From Candidatus Harrysmithiimonas galli (GTDB lineage Bacteria; Bacillota; Bacilli; CAJFEE01): a DNA stretch of 64,000 nucleotides. A program made the position numbers and the translations under genes. The stretch covers positions 18,383-82,382 of the forward strand of contig CAJFEE010000011.1 of assembly GCA_904373265.1 (NCBI GenBank), written 5' to 3'. Shown here piece after piece: positions 13,910-26,432 of the stretch (positions are counted from its first letter, which is position 1; every line of letters starts with the position of its first letter). The notes under the pieces are model-generated. The model did not search any database, was not told where the DNA came from, and worked only from the letters and a program-made list of their open reading frames with translations.

Positions 13910-14281
13910 TTAAGAACAAATGCAATGCTTTTCTACCCGATTCAACAGCTCATTCAAATCAAACGGTTTTGGAATTACCTCGATCACGCCAAGCCCCAAT
14001 GCTTTACTTGCCAATTCCACTTCTCCAAACGCAGTCATTAAAATGGTAGGGATTTGTCGTTTTTGTTTTACCATATGCTCAATGAATGTAACGCCGTCCA
14101 TTACTGGCATCTTCATATCTATAAACGCAAAATCAAAATGCTGTTCTTGAATCAATTCTAACCCTTTCAAACCATTTGAAGCAACTGAAACCGCCCATCC
14201 GTTTTGGGTAAAAAATTCTTGCAGCAGCATACGGATTCCACTCTGATCATCGACAACGAGAATGTTTCCTTTTTTGCACAT
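13910..14281 (-). CDS. spo0F: Response regulator receiver protein, sporulation phosphorelay Spo0F
   Basis: Single receiver domain (DDQSGIR, FIDMKMPVMDG, TAFGE, KPFD) between pyrG and fba, as in Bacillus. Confidence 0.9.
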   Translation of the reverse strand: MCKKGNILVVDDQSGIRMLLQEFFTQNGWAVSVASNGLKGLELIQEQHFDFAFIDMKMPVMDGVTFIEHMVKQKRQIPTILMTAFGEVELASKALGLGVIEVIPKPFDLNELLNRVEKHCICS

Positions 14282-14380
14282 TTCAGAACCCCCTTATTTT
14301 GACATAAAACAATGTCAAAATAAGAAATTCTTTATAAAACCCAAAATTCCTTTTTCAATCGACAAAATTTCATAATTTTG

Positions 14381-16006
<1,626 letters not shown>

Positions 16007-16324
16007 TCATTTTTCCATAAATTTATTTCAACCTTTTCATAACACATGGGACATTATAGAATAAAAACAATCCTTTTTATTTTATCCACAGGAAAGAACA
16101 ATTGGCTTAAAATCGTTTTCTTTAAACAAATATGCCTGATTATGCCTACTAACACTCTGATCTGTTGAAAAGTCCCTTTATGTATTTACAATTTCCTCAT
16201 CAAGCTAAGCCCCTTTGAGAAGTGCTGCTTCTATGCAATGACCAAAAAAACAAGCAATCATTCTTCTTACATTTGTTCAGGGCTCTCCCGATCGATTGTA
16301 CCTATATTAGACACAAAACAAAAA

Positions 16325-16350
16325 ATGCTCCCATCCATAGACAGGAGCAT
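16325..16350 (-). terminator. Terminator downstream of rpoE
   Basis: Stem ATGCTCC/GGAGCAT with T-run on the minus strand (GGGAGCATTTTTTG). Confidence 0.7.
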
Positions 16351-16438
16351 CAATTTTTGAGCCCAAAATTGATTCTAACGATTTTTATATGGAATGTCAA
16401 GAATGGCAAGTCTTCATTTTCCTTGGAAAATACACAGG

Positions 16439-16996
16439 TTATCGTTCTCTTTCATCTGTCAGACCATCTGTTAAATCTTCTTCATCAAGCGCACGATCAT
16501 CATCCTCTAAAATAAAGCCCTCATCCAAATCATCAACTGCATCCAAGTCCATATCATCTTCTATAGCAATGCTATCGTTGATGTCCACTTCTTCATCATA
16601 TTCTGAGACAATAAATTCATCCTCATCATCGGCGAAATCTTCGTCATAAATATCCTCATCCAATAAATCAAAGTCCTCATCATCTTGTGTTTTTGATTTT
16701 TTACTTCTTGGTCTGGAAGTCGTAATGATATCATCTTCCAACTTTTCAAATGGATACCATTCACATAACCCCCATTGGTTATCCCCAACACAAATAAAAC
16801 GACCATCAATATTTAAATCTGTATAAAATTGAACGATTCTGTTTTTAATTTCCTCATCATTCAATCTTAATTGTTCACTTACTTCCCTAAACATAGATTT
16901 AAAGGAAATGGGCTCCTTTCTATCCTGTTTCAAAATCTCATACGCCAAGTCTACCAAAGATATTTCTCTAATATCCAATTCCTGCTTTGCAGCCAT
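16439..16996 (-). CDS. rpoE: DNA-directed RNA polymerase delta subunit
   Basis: N-terminal HARE-HTH-type domain, highly acidic C-terminal tail; adjacent to pyrG. Confidence 0.92.
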   Translation of the reverse strand: MAAKQELDIREISLVDLAYEILKQDRKEPISFKSMFREVSEQLRLNDEEIKNRIVQFYTDLNIDGRFICVGDNQWGLCEWYPFEKLEDDIITTSRPRSKKSKTQDDEDFDLLDEDIYDEDFADDEDEFIVSEYDEEVDINDSIAIEDDMDLDAVDDLDEGFILEDDDRALDEEDLTDGLTDERER

Positions 16997-17236
16997 GTGC
17001 GTTCTCATCCTTCCCATATCAATATATTCAATTCCAATTCATGAAATATAGACACATTCAATACTTGTAAATGATTCGCTATACTGGTTTAGCCTGATCA
17101 AAAACCATACCATTCATTATAATCCAATTCAATCAGATTATACCAGTTAAATTTGCAAATTTTCCTTTGCTTCTTTTCTTTTCAAACGTTTCAGAGGACA
17201 TAACACTCTGCTTCAATGATTTTCCCAAATTTTAAA

Positions 17237-17704
17237 TCAATGAAATACTTCTGTACCATTTGAAAGAATCGTAGGAAAAAATTGATGTGTAATTTTAAAA
17301 CAACCGATTCTTTCCTCACATAAAAATAACTGATAAACAAATGTAACCTGTTTTAATATACCTTGCTCATAGCAAATTTCAATTGATTCTGTATCTGTGT
17401 TAAAATCCATCGTACCGTATAAAGTTTGATACTGACTTTTTGTTTTTTGTCCCACAAGAAACACATGATCCTGTTCTATCGATCCTGCTCGCTTCAGTCG
17501 TATACGAGTACCATCCAAAGCTACCTGCAACTCAGAAACTGTTTTTTGCCCGTCCATGATTTCCTGATACGACACAATAAGCATATCACCTTGACGATGC
17601 CATACTGATTCTGTTTGTATACATGATCGATCCTCATGTCCGTTGACTGATACAACCTCTGTTTCAAGTACAAGATGGGACTTCTTTTTCTCCAAACCAA
17701 TCAT
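17237..17704 (-). CDS. DUF1934 family protein (YwiB-like beta-barrel)
   Basis: Size, position next to rpoE and DUF1934-like composition. Confidence 0.75.
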   Translation of the reverse strand: MIGLEKKKSHLVLETEVVSVNGHEDRSCIQTESVWHRQGDMLIVSYQEIMDGQKTVSELQVALDGTRIRLKRAGSIEQDHVFLVGQKTKSQYQTLYGTMDFNTDTESIEICYEQGILKQVTFVYQLFLCEERIGCFKITHQFFPTILSNGTEVFH

Positions 17705-17833
17705 CCTTCTTTGTTTATTTTCTTATACCTTTTCATTATTTAAGAATTTGAATCAAAAAGCAATCCTTTTTTAAAGGTTTAAAGAGAATCCGATCAACAC
17801 ATACTAAGCATATTCAGCAAAAAATTTCCAAGT

Positions 17834-19897
17834 GTGAGGTTTGATATGAAAAAACAATCCCAACCTTTGAAAAAACGAAAACATAGACGACGGTTTTTGA
17901 TGTTGTTTCTTGGCGGAATCTTGATGGCTTTTTCCGGTTTCCTTTTGGCAATTCATTTGTCTGATCCCCCTTCACTTGAAGTAAAGCAAACAACCATTCT
18001 GTACACGCATACTGGTGATATTTTGGGTCAACATACATATGGACAAAATCGAAGCTGGGTACCTTTATCTGAAATCAGTCCTTATATCATCCAAGGAACA
18101 TTGGCGATTGAAGATCAAAATTTTTATACACATCATGGCTTTGATTATAAACGCATTTTCGCAGCGTTGCTTGTTGATTTACGCCATATGTCTAAAGTAC
18201 AAGGAGCTTCAACCATTACACAGCAATATGCCCGAAACTTATATTTAACGCATGAAAAAACATGGAAGCGAAAATTAAAAGAGGCCTATTATACCTTGAG
18301 GTTGGAGGTCAAATATGACAAAGATACACTGCTTGAAGGCTATTTAAATACCATCTATTATGGGCATGGCATGTATGGGGTTGAAGCTGCCAGCCTGCAT
18401 TATTTTGGCAAATCTGCAAAAGATTTAACACTTAGTGAAGCCGCCTATTTAATCGGCATACCAAAAAATCCGAGCCTATATACACCGATCGAACAACCAG
18501 AAGCCGCAAACAAAAGAAAAGCAGTTGTTCTTTATGCAATGGAAAAGAAAAACCTCATTACAGCCAATGAAAAAAAAGAAGCTTTGGCACAAGTCTATGT
18601 TCCAAAACAGATCACAAAAACCAAACACCCAAATGACTTCGCACCTTATTTTCAAGATATGGTAATGAAAGAAGCTGCTAAGATTTTACATGTCAGCACA
18701 GAGGAAATTTCCAAATATGGGCTACGCATTTATACAACGCTGGATCGGAATATCCAAGAAAACTTGGAACATGTTGCCAAACAACAAATGCCCAACAATT
18801 CTGAGGTTCAGCTTGCCATAATGAGCATGGATCCAAAAACTGGCGCAGTAAAAGGATTGATTGGCGGCAAAGATTATGCGACCTCCCCGTTTAATCGTGC
18901 TACACAAGCTAAACGGCAGCCTGGGTCGACCATCAAACCAATTTTGTACTATGCCGCCTTAGAAAATGGTTTTACACCGGCCACCACCATGAAAAGTACA
19001 GATACTGCTTTTACATTGGAACATGAACAAACGGTATATCGCCCAGCAAATTTTAATCATGCTTATGCTGATGATTTCATCACGATGGCTTTGGCTATGG
19101 CAGTTTCAGACAATATTTACGCAGTCAAAACGCATCTGTCACTTGGAATGGACACACTTGTCCAAACTGCCAAAAAAATGGGCATTCAATCTGAAATGCA
19201 GGCGGTTCCAAGTCTTGCACTCGGTTCCTCTCCAACAAGCATGAGTGAAATGCTAAATGCTTATGCATTGCTGGCAAATGGTGGGAAGACCGTTCAACCG
19301 ACTTACATTCAAACCATTGTTTCACATGACGGGAAACTCTTATATTCCAAACAGACTGAAAAAAAACAGACACAAATTCTAAATCCACAAAATGCATTTT
19401 TAACCACCCATATGATGACTGGAATGTTTGATTCTTCTTTAAATGGTTATATGCGGGTCACCGGAGATTCCATTGCTCATCTACTCACACGCCCTTATGC
19501 AGGAAAATCTGGTTCTACAGATACCGATGCTTGGATGATCGGTTTCACACCTTCCCTTTTAACTGGCGTATGGATTGGCTATGATCGAGATCATCTACTG
19601 GACAAACCAACAGAAAAATTACTTGCCAGAAATATTTGGATAGATATTATGGAAAAAAGTTTGGCGTATACACCGATTGAAACATTTGAGCCACCAAAAG
19701 GGGTCACAGGCGCATGGATTGACCCGAAAACTGGACAGCTTGCTACAGATGCTTGTCCGCAAAGACGCTTTGTCTATTTTAAAACGCAGGATGTTCCAAC
19801 CACTATCTGTAATAGTCATCCTGAATTACCAAAACAAAAGCAGACTGAACCTAACAAATCTTGGCTAACACCTTGGAAAAAATGGTTCCCTTTTTAA
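17834..19897 (+). CDS. Class A penicillin-binding protein (transglycosylase/transpeptidase), PbpG/PbpF-like
   Basis: GT51 motifs AIEDQNFYTHHGFD, GASTITQQYARNLY; transpeptidase QPGSTIKP, KSGST. Confidence 0.93.
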   Translation: MRFDMKKQSQPLKKRKHRRRFLMLFLGGILMAFSGFLLAIHLSDPPSLEVKQTTILYTHTGDILGQHTYGQNRSWVPLSEISPYIIQGTLAIEDQNFYTHHGFDYKRIFAALLVDLRHMSKVQGASTITQQYARNLYLTHEKTWKRKLKEAYYTLRLEVKYDKDTLLEGYLNTIYYGHGMYGVEAASLHYFGKSAKDLTLSEAAYLIGIPKNPSLYTPIEQPEAANKRKAVVLYAMEKKNLITANEKKEALAQVYVPKQITKTKHPNDFAPYFQDMVMKEAAKILHVSTEEISKYGLRIYTTLDRNIQENLEHVAKQQMPNNSEVQLAIMSMDPKTGAVKGLIGGKDYATSPFNRATQAKRQPGSTIKPILYYAALENGFTPATTMKSTDTAFTLEHEQTVYRPANFNHAYADDFITMALAMAVSDNIYAVKTHLSLGMDTLVQTAKKMGIQSEMQAVPSLALGSSPTSMSEMLNAYALLANGGKTVQPTYIQTIVSHDGKLLYSKQTEKKQTQILNPQNAFLTTHMMTGMFDSSLNGYMRVTGDSIAHLLTRPYAGKSGSTDTDAWMIGFTPSLLTGVWIGYDRDHLLDKPTEKLLARNIWIDIMEKSLAYTPIETFEPPKGVTGAWIDPKTGQLATDACPQRRFVYFKTQDVPTTICNSHPELPKQKQTEPNKSWLTPWKKWFPF

Positions 19898-20009
19898 ATT
19901 GAATCAAAATTTTTCCAAAACAAAAGCAAAATAGGTCGTTTTCCTTTTAGCAATCCATTTGCAAAAATCACGCAAAAAAGAGGGATTTATATAAAGAAAG
20001 AAACAATGA

Positions 20010-20145
20010 AAAATCCCAGATTCCTTGCACAACTCCAAAAGTTAAACAAAATATTGTACAATGCCTAGGCTGGAATAAAGACGATATTCAATCGGACTGA
20101 TTCCAGCCGATTTTGCTTTTAAGCTTTTATGATTATAAGGATAAA
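20010..20145 (-). pseudogene. IS3-family transposase C-terminal remnant
   Basis: Minus strand reads YNHKSLKAKSAGISPIEYRLYSSLGIVQYFV*, then AACTTTTGGAGTTGTGCA resembling an IS3-family 3' end. Confidence 0.7.
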
Positions 20146-20296
20146 ATAGACCTTCATCTTATCCTTATTCATCTAAAGAAAGGTAAATCCTCCCATACTA
20201 TACTTTCTGCTGAAAATTTTCTCATAGATGACATGCCTAAATCATTTCTTTTACATCATAGACTTTGAAATAGTTATTTTTGGTCAAATCTTTCTT

Positions 20297-21495
20297 TCAG
20301 ACATCCGCTGCATACATACTTGTTTTTCTTGCCTTTCTTGCTTTTCTGCCATGTAAGATCTCATAAACCAAAAGCGTAAACAATGTGAGTCCACCTAAAA
20401 CCAAGTACATATTCGCATACCCTGTAAATGGAATGATCAGCCCTAAAATATATGGACCAAATCCAAGGCCTGCATCAAGAAAAATATAAAATGTAGATGT
20501 CGCCAAGCCAATACGTTTCGGACTAGCCGCCAAAACCGCAATGGCCTGCGCACTTGATTGAATATTTCCAAAACCAAGGCCCAGTAAAATACCTGCCAAC
20601 AGTAGCGCAATTGAACCTTTTGCAAATCCTAATACAAAAAGCCCGGCAGAAAATAATAAAATAGCTGGATACATGACGATATTTGCCCCTTTATTATCCA
20701 GCAAACGACCCGTAAATGGACGTGAAATAAAGATTGCAACAGAATAAACAACAAAGAAAAAACTTGCGGCTTTTACCAAATCTAACTCAAGTGCATATGC
20801 GTTCATAAAAGAGAGTACTGATGAGTAACAAAATGACCAAAGCAACGCAACCACGGAAATAGGCAGTGACTTGACTTCAATAAAATGAGAAAACGCAAAT
20901 AATTTTTCTCTTTTTTTCCTATGAGATGTAACCGGCTGCATACGTAGCAACAAAGCAAGAATCAATCCAATCACAGATAACGAAGTACAAAGCGCAAAAA
21001 TCAATTGAAATCCTGTGTGATGCATCATAAACAAGCCAATAAATGGACCAATGGCTGTTGAAATGTTGAGCTCATACTATAGTAACCAATTCCTTCTGCG
21101 CTTCTTGAACGCGGAATAACTTGCGCAACAATTGTGCCTGTTGCAGTACTGGCCACACCCAATGCCATTCCGTGGATAAAGCGCGCCAAAATTAACAATA
21201 AGATTCCTGCTTGAACAAAATAAAGCATAGATGTAAAAATCAATAAAATTAAACCGGTAATCAATGTTTTTCGGTGCCCAAATGAATCAATAAAGTAACC
21301 CGTAAACAAACGACCAAGTAATGTGCCAATAATAAAAATTCCCGTAATCAGCCCCGCTTGACTCACTGTTGCATCAAAAGTATTGGTCGCATAAACACCA
21401 ATAATCACAATTAATAAATAAAATACAAATGTAAGTGTCGCATTAATCGTTGAAACCAGAATAAAATTCTTTGTCCATAATCTTTCAACCTTCAT
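20297..21495 (-). pseudogene. MFS transporter split by a frameshift (two ORFs 20297..21034 and 21025..21495)
   Basis: N-half ends ...GIGYYSMSSTFQQPLV*; the other frame restores STAIGPFIGLFMMHHTGFQLIFALC. Both halves are MFS. Confidence 0.85.
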
Positions 21496-21922
21496 TTTGA
21501 ATCTCTTCTTTCATCATGTAATCTTGGACATATTCTAATGTCTGAAATAGAATGTGTTTATGTTCAGGAGAAATATCTTTTAGCATTTGAGTCTCCAACG
21601 CCGAAATTTGTTCTCGACAAAAAACATACATCTCTTCTCCTTTTTCTGTTAGCTGGATAATTTTCTCTCTTCGATCCAGTCCAGGAATTTGTTTGACAAG
21701 CCCAAGTGCTACTAGACGGTTCACACGTTTTGTAATGGTTGGTTTCTCAACTTCATAATAACGTGATATATCCACTAGTGTAGACGCACCGTTGATTTTG
21801 ATATAGCGAATGACCTCCCATAGTACATAAGACAAACCGTATGCATGCAATTTCTGATTCAAAAGCGCAATAATCGGCCGGTATGAAGTAATAATTAATT
21901 TAAAAAATCCTTCCAAACTCAT
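21485..21922 (-). CDS. MarR-family transcriptional regulator
   Basis: Winged-helix pattern, DISRYYEVEKPTITKRVNRLVALGLVKQIPGLDRREKIIQLTEKG. Confidence 0.93.
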   Translation of the reverse strand: MSLEGFFKLIITSYRPIIALLNQKLHAYGLSYVLWEVIRYIKINGASTLVDISRYYEVEKPTITKRVNRLVALGLVKQIPGLDRREKIIQLTEKGEEMYVFCREQISALETQMLKDISPEHKHILFQTLEYVQDYMMKEEIQNEG

Positions 21923-21933
21923 ACATCCTCTCA

Positions 21934-21972
21934 TTTAGTTAACCTAGTTAACTATTAACTAGGTTAACTAAA
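21934..21972. promoter_or_regulatory. 39-bp perfect inverted repeat, probable MarR operator
   Basis: TTTAGTTAACCTAGTTAA-CTA-TTAACTAGGTTAACTAAA, 18-bp perfect arms just upstream of the marR start. Confidence 0.85.
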
Positions 21973-22514
21973 TTCTGTAAAAATGTCAACGAATTTCTTT
22001 GTTATCAGATGTTTTATAAAATAAATGTCTACGATTATCGACTGGTTATGATAAAGAAGACCTGTCTATCATCGACAAAAAGCTTTGGGAAACATTTGCT
22101 CAAACCTATAAATATTCGTATAAAAAATCATGGTCATTATTTTCATACATAAGATGAAACCTAGAAAAATTATACGGATATCTTATAAAGATTAAATAAA
22201 AAATGGTCGATGGAATAAAAATCATTGCTCGATTTTTATCATTTCATATTTCTAACAGCCCAAAATCACCGCTTAAAATATTTTAACATATGTATGATAC
22301 CTATTCATAACCGAATCTGGTCAAAGTCACACTGCTATACCAAAATCACTTTGATCTACAGAATAAATTTACAAGGATTCTTGACTACTTGATACGGTTT
22401 TAACACTTAAACCAATCGTAACACTCAATCTTTACCATAACAATAAAACAGCAACTGCGATTGGATGCAAGGCGGACAATACCAATGATACAAAAATATT
22501 CTATTTGCAAAAAA

Positions 22515-22551
22515 AGGCTTATACATTATCCAATTGATAATATATAAGCCT
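22515..22551 (-). terminator. Terminator downstream of the ABC exporter
   Basis: AGGCTTATACATTATC...GATAATATATAAGCCT stem, followed by T-run on the minus strand. Confidence 0.75.
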
Positions 22552-22558
22552 CTTTTGG

Positions 22559-24271
22559 TTATATCATTTGAACTTGATGAAGATTTGCTAAAATACCACC
22601 TTTTTTAATCAATTCATCATAAGTTCCTTGTTCCTCAATGCCTTTTGGTGTTACAACAAATACTTGATCGGCATTGCGAACGGTTGCCAAACGATGTGCA
22701 ATTACAATGGTTGTACGATTTTCTGAAAGTTCCTCTAGTGATTTTTGAATGATTTTTTCTGTTTCTGTATCCAATGCAGAAGTGGCCTCATCCAAAATTA
22801 AAATGGGAGGATTCTTTAAAAACATACGTGCAATAGCCAATCGCTGTTTTTGACCACCTGATAATTTTAATCCTCGTTCACCAATTTGTGTTTCGTATCC
22901 TTCAGATAAATCTTGAATAAACGAATCCATATGCGCCCTTTTCGCTGCTTCTTGAATTTCTTCAAAACTCGCATCCAGTTTCCCATAAGCAATATTTTCT
23001 CGAATGGTTCCTGTAAATAAAAACACATCCTGCTGTACAATTCCGATTTGTTCACGAAGTGATCTTTGTGTCATATCCCGAATATCTACACCATCTATTG
23101 TAATGCTTCCTTGCTCCACATCATAAAATCTTGGAATTAACGAGCATATCGTTGTCTTACCTGCGCCAGAAGGACCGACAAAAGCAACCGTTTGCCCTGC
23201 TTGAATTGAAAAAGAAATATTTTTCAATACTTGTTTTTTTCCTTCATAACAAAAATCAACATTTTGAAATACAATATCCCCTTTTAAAGCTGAGACTTTT
23301 TTTGCATCGGACTTATCTTTAATTTCTGGCTCTTCACTTAGCAAATCACGAAAACGTTTAAAACCAGCCATTCCTTTGGGATACATTTCCAGTAAAGCTG
23401 TAATTTTATCAATCGGTTTAATTAAAACATTGGTATAAAGAACAAAGCTCACCAATTCCCCATAAGTTAAACGTCCAGTAAAACTCAACCATGCACCAAC
23501 TACCAAAACAATCAATGTCAATAAACGCGTTAGCATATAAATACTTGAATGTGTGCCTGCCATAACCTTATATGCTGTTAATTTTGCTTTACGAAACAAA
23601 GCATTTTGTGTTTGAAAACGGCTCATTTCAAATTTTTCATTGGTAAAAGATTTCACAACTCGAATTCCGGACACACTATCTTCAACACGACCATTTACAT
23701 CTGCAATTTTCCCATACATTTCTTTCCATGCCCGATTCATTTTACGATTGCTGTATACAATTAAAATGATCAAAAGTGGTACAATCACTGCAACCAAAAT
23801 AGCAAGTGTCGGATTGACTGTAAACATAATGATAAATGCTCCGACAAACGTCATAATCGCAATAAAAAAATCTTCTGGACCATGATGTGCAAACTCCCCA
23901 ATATCAAACAAATCATTTGTAATCCGACTCATGATATGCCCTGTTTTTGTATTATCAAAAAAACGAAAGGATTGTTTTTGCACATGATTAAATAATTCTT
24001 GACGCATATCTGTTTCAATGTTAATACCTAGTTGGTGTCCTAGATAGTTGACAATAAACTGTAAAAACGTACTTAATACATATACAAGTAATAATAGAAC
24101 ACTGACCTTTACAATGACATCCCATTCACCAGTGGGTAGGAGTGCATCAATAAACCATTGTACGGCAACAGGAAAAGCCAGTTCTAAAACAGCAACAACA
24201 ATGGCACTAAAAAAATCGATGAGAAATAATCGCCGATGTGGTTTATAATAAGAAAAAAATTGTTTGATCAT
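22559..24271 (-). CDS. ABC exporter, fused permease-ATPase (MsbA/MdlB type)
   Basis: GPSGAGKTTICSLIPRFY, LSGGQKQRLAIARM, DEATSALD; start set at MIKQFF. Confidence 0.95.
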   Translation of the reverse strand: MIKQFFSYYKPHRRLFLIDFFSAIVVAVLELAFPVAVQWFIDALLPTGEWDVIVKVSVLLLLVYVLSTFLQFIVNYLGHQLGINIETDMRQELFNHVQKQSFRFFDNTKTGHIMSRITNDLFDIGEFAHHGPEDFFIAIMTFVGAFIIMFTVNPTLAILVAVIVPLLIILIVYSNRKMNRAWKEMYGKIADVNGRVEDSVSGIRVVKSFTNEKFEMSRFQTQNALFRKAKLTAYKVMAGTHSSIYMLTRLLTLIVLVVGAWLSFTGRLTYGELVSFVLYTNVLIKPIDKITALLEMYPKGMAGFKRFRDLLSEEPEIKDKSDAKKVSALKGDIVFQNVDFCYEGKKQVLKNISFSIQAGQTVAFVGPSGAGKTTICSLIPRFYDVEQGSITIDGVDIRDMTQRSLREQIGIVQQDVFLFTGTIRENIAYGKLDASFEEIQEAAKRAHMDSFIQDLSEGYETQIGERGLKLSGGQKQRLAIARMFLKNPPILILDEATSALDTETEKIIQKSLEELSENRTTIVIAHRLATVRNADQVFVVTPKGIEEQGTYDELIKKGGILANLHQVQMI

Positions 24272-24395
24272 CGCATAGACTCCCTCCTTTTTTCCAAAAA
24301 ATTCATTTCCATTGGTTTTTCTTTCGCTCATGATAATAGACCTTGCAAGTGTATCATTTACCTATGACTTTCTCATCCATAGGTTTACACAGATA

Positions 24396-24434
24396 AAACG
24401 TTACAAAAAAGAACATTTCTTTTCTGTAACGTTT
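24396..24434 (-). terminator. Terminator downstream of the siderophore ABC ATPase gene
   Basis: AAACGTTACA/TGTAACGTTT 10-bp stem; minus strand loop and tail T-rich. Confidence 0.6.
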
Positions 24435-24475
24435 GTGTCAGTAATAGCATATATTTCCATTTTATATCCCCTAGA

Positions 24476-25258
24476 TTAAAGCAGATCATAGGATAAACAA
24501 ACCGGTTTATTTGTTCGAGGATCCGTCACGATTCGGGCATCAATCCCAAAAATCTCTTTCAAAACATCATTTCGCATAATTTCATCTACACTTCCTTGTC
24601 GCACAAGCGTTCCTTCGCGCATTGCAATCAATTGATGAGAAAAACGTGCCGCATGATTCAAATCGTGCAACACCATAATAATTGTACGGTTCTCTTTTTC
24701 ATTTAATGTTTTTAATAAGTTTAACACCTCTAATTGATGCGCCATATCTAAATATGTTGTCGGCTCGTCCAAAAAAATAATATCTGTCTTCTGTGCAAGC
24801 GCCATTGCAATCCATACTCGCTGTCTTTGTCCGCCTGATAAAGTATCAACAAAACGATATTTATATTTGAGCGTACTTGTCATTTCTAAAGCCCAATCAA
24901 TTATTTCATAGTCCTCTTCTGTCAGCTTCCCAAAACCGGATTGATGTGGATAACGTCCATATGAAACAAGCTCACCCACCGTAAGACCCGCGGGACTTTC
25001 TGTAACCTGTGGTAAAATGGCCATTTTCTTCGCAAGATCTTTTGTTTTCATTTTTGCAATGGCTTCTCCATCTAAATACACCGCCCCTTTGGCATGAGGA
25101 ATAATTCGTGTAATGGCCTTCAATAAAGTGGATTTCCCACAACCATTTGGTCCGATAATGGCTGTAATTTCTCCTTCATGAAATTGTACAGAAATATCCT
25201 GAATAATTTGTATATTGTCATATCCAACCGCAATATTTTTTACCTGTATATGATTCAT
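24476..25258 (-). CDS. Iron-siderophore ABC transporter ATP-binding protein (FecE/FhuC type)
   Basis: GPNGCGKSTLLKAI, LSGGQRQRVWIAMALAQ, DEPTTYLD. Confidence 0.95.
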   Translation of the reverse strand: MNHIQVKNIAVGYDNIQIIQDISVQFHEGEITAIIGPNGCGKSTLLKAITRIIPHAKGAVYLDGEAIAKMKTKDLAKKMAILPQVTESPAGLTVGELVSYGRYPHQSGFGKLTEEDYEIIDWALEMTSTLKYKYRFVDTLSGGQRQRVWIAMALAQKTDIIFLDEPTTYLDMAHQLEVLNLLKTLNEKENRTIIMVLHDLNHAARFSHQLIAMREGTLVRQGSVDEIMRNDVLKEIFGIDARIVTDPRTNKPVCLSYDLL

Positions 25259-25335
25259 ACTCCTGCCCCTACTCTAAAAGCGCTTCTCGCGAACGCCTCC
25301 TACATGATGAAAAACTAATCTTCTAAACAATCATT

Positions 25336-26313
25336 TTACTTTGTAAAAACCTTTTGGATATCATCAATGATTTGCGTATTTGCAATTGCTCCTGAATATA
25401 ACCAGCTTTCGTTTGGTGAATATGTATATACATGTCCAGCCTTTACAGCAGGTACAGATTGCCACAGTTTATCACTTAAAACTTCTGGCTTCTCACCATC
25501 ACTATTGATTAAAAAGATATAATCCGCATCTAATGTGACGAGCTTCTCAAGAGAAATTGCACTCCAATTCGCAGTTGCACTTGCAGAAATTTCTTTTACA
25601 ACTTCTGGAACCTTTAATCCCAAATCCTCATACATTACCGCTCCACTCGAAACATTTTCACCAACAACAAAAAAGCTGCCTCCAACTAGCCAAATTGCTG
25701 CCGTTGATGGCATTTCACCCTGTTTAGCAATCTCGGCTTTAACAGTTGCTATTTTTTCATCATATTGTTTGAGTACATCTTCAGCCTGATCTTTCATTCC
25801 TAAAACTTCACCAATTTGCAGCAACTCTGCACGCCAATCATTATTCACTTCCTTATCTACAACATAAGTTGGTGCAATTTTACTATATTGTGCATATTTA
25901 TCCCCTTCTACCATTGCCGCCGATTCCATCAAAATAAGATCGGGTGCATAACTTTGCACTGTTTCAAATGGTAAATCATGCGCAATCACAGGAACATCCT
26001 TTAAAGCATCCTGTAAGTAATTTTGAATACTTGTGCCATCATTTACACTCCACTGAGCAACTGGTGTAACACCAAGCGCAACTAAGTGATCTTCTAAATA
26101 AGAAGCAATAATCCGTTTGGGATTGACTGGTACTTGCACCTTATTTCCAATTGCATCAACCAATGTTTTTGTTTTTACTTGTGCTTCTTGCTGCACATCA
26201 TTCTCTGGATTGGTATGATCCCTACTTTCCATGCCACAGGCTACAAGTGACATTACTAGTAAGCTAGAACAAACTATTTTATAAAATTTTCTTGATGTGA
26301 AACCATTAGACAT
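25336..26313 (-). CDS. Iron-siderophore substrate-binding lipoprotein
   Basis: Lipobox LVMSLVACG; PKRIIASYLEDHLVALGVTPVA; periplasmic-binding fold pattern. Confidence 0.93.
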   Translation of the reverse strand: MSNGFTSRKFYKIVCSSLLVMSLVACGMESRDHTNPENDVQQEAQVKTKTLVDAIGNKVQVPVNPKRIIASYLEDHLVALGVTPVAQWSVNDGTSIQNYLQDALKDVPVIAHDLPFETVQSYAPDLILMESAAMVEGDKYAQYSKIAPTYVVDKEVNNDWRAELLQIGEVLGMKDQAEDVLKQYDEKIATVKAEIAKQGEMPSTAAIWLVGGSFFVVGENVSSGAVMYEDLGLKVPEVVKEISASATANWSAISLEKLVTLDADYIFLINSDGEKPEVLSDKLWQSVPAVKAGHVYTYSPNESWLYSGAIANTQIIDDIQKVFTK

Positions 26314-26360
26314 TTTTCTACACTCCTGTTTATGTTATAATGAACTCTACACTAAAAAAA

Positions 26361-26375
26361 TGAGAATCATTTTCA
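26361..26375. promoter_or_regulatory. Fur box in the divergent siderophore-uptake promoter region
   Basis: TGAGAATCATTTTCA, close to the 7-1-7 consensus TGATAATNATTATCA. Confidence 0.8.
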
Positions 26376-26432
26376 ACAAGAAGACTACCCGAAAAGTTAG
26401 TCTATGTCAACAACAATTTTAGGAGTTTTATT

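Noticed and set aside
16389-16649. Plus-strand serine-rich ORF SSSSARSSSSKIKPSSKSS
   Set aside because: Antisense artefact of the Asp/Glu-rich tail of rpoE
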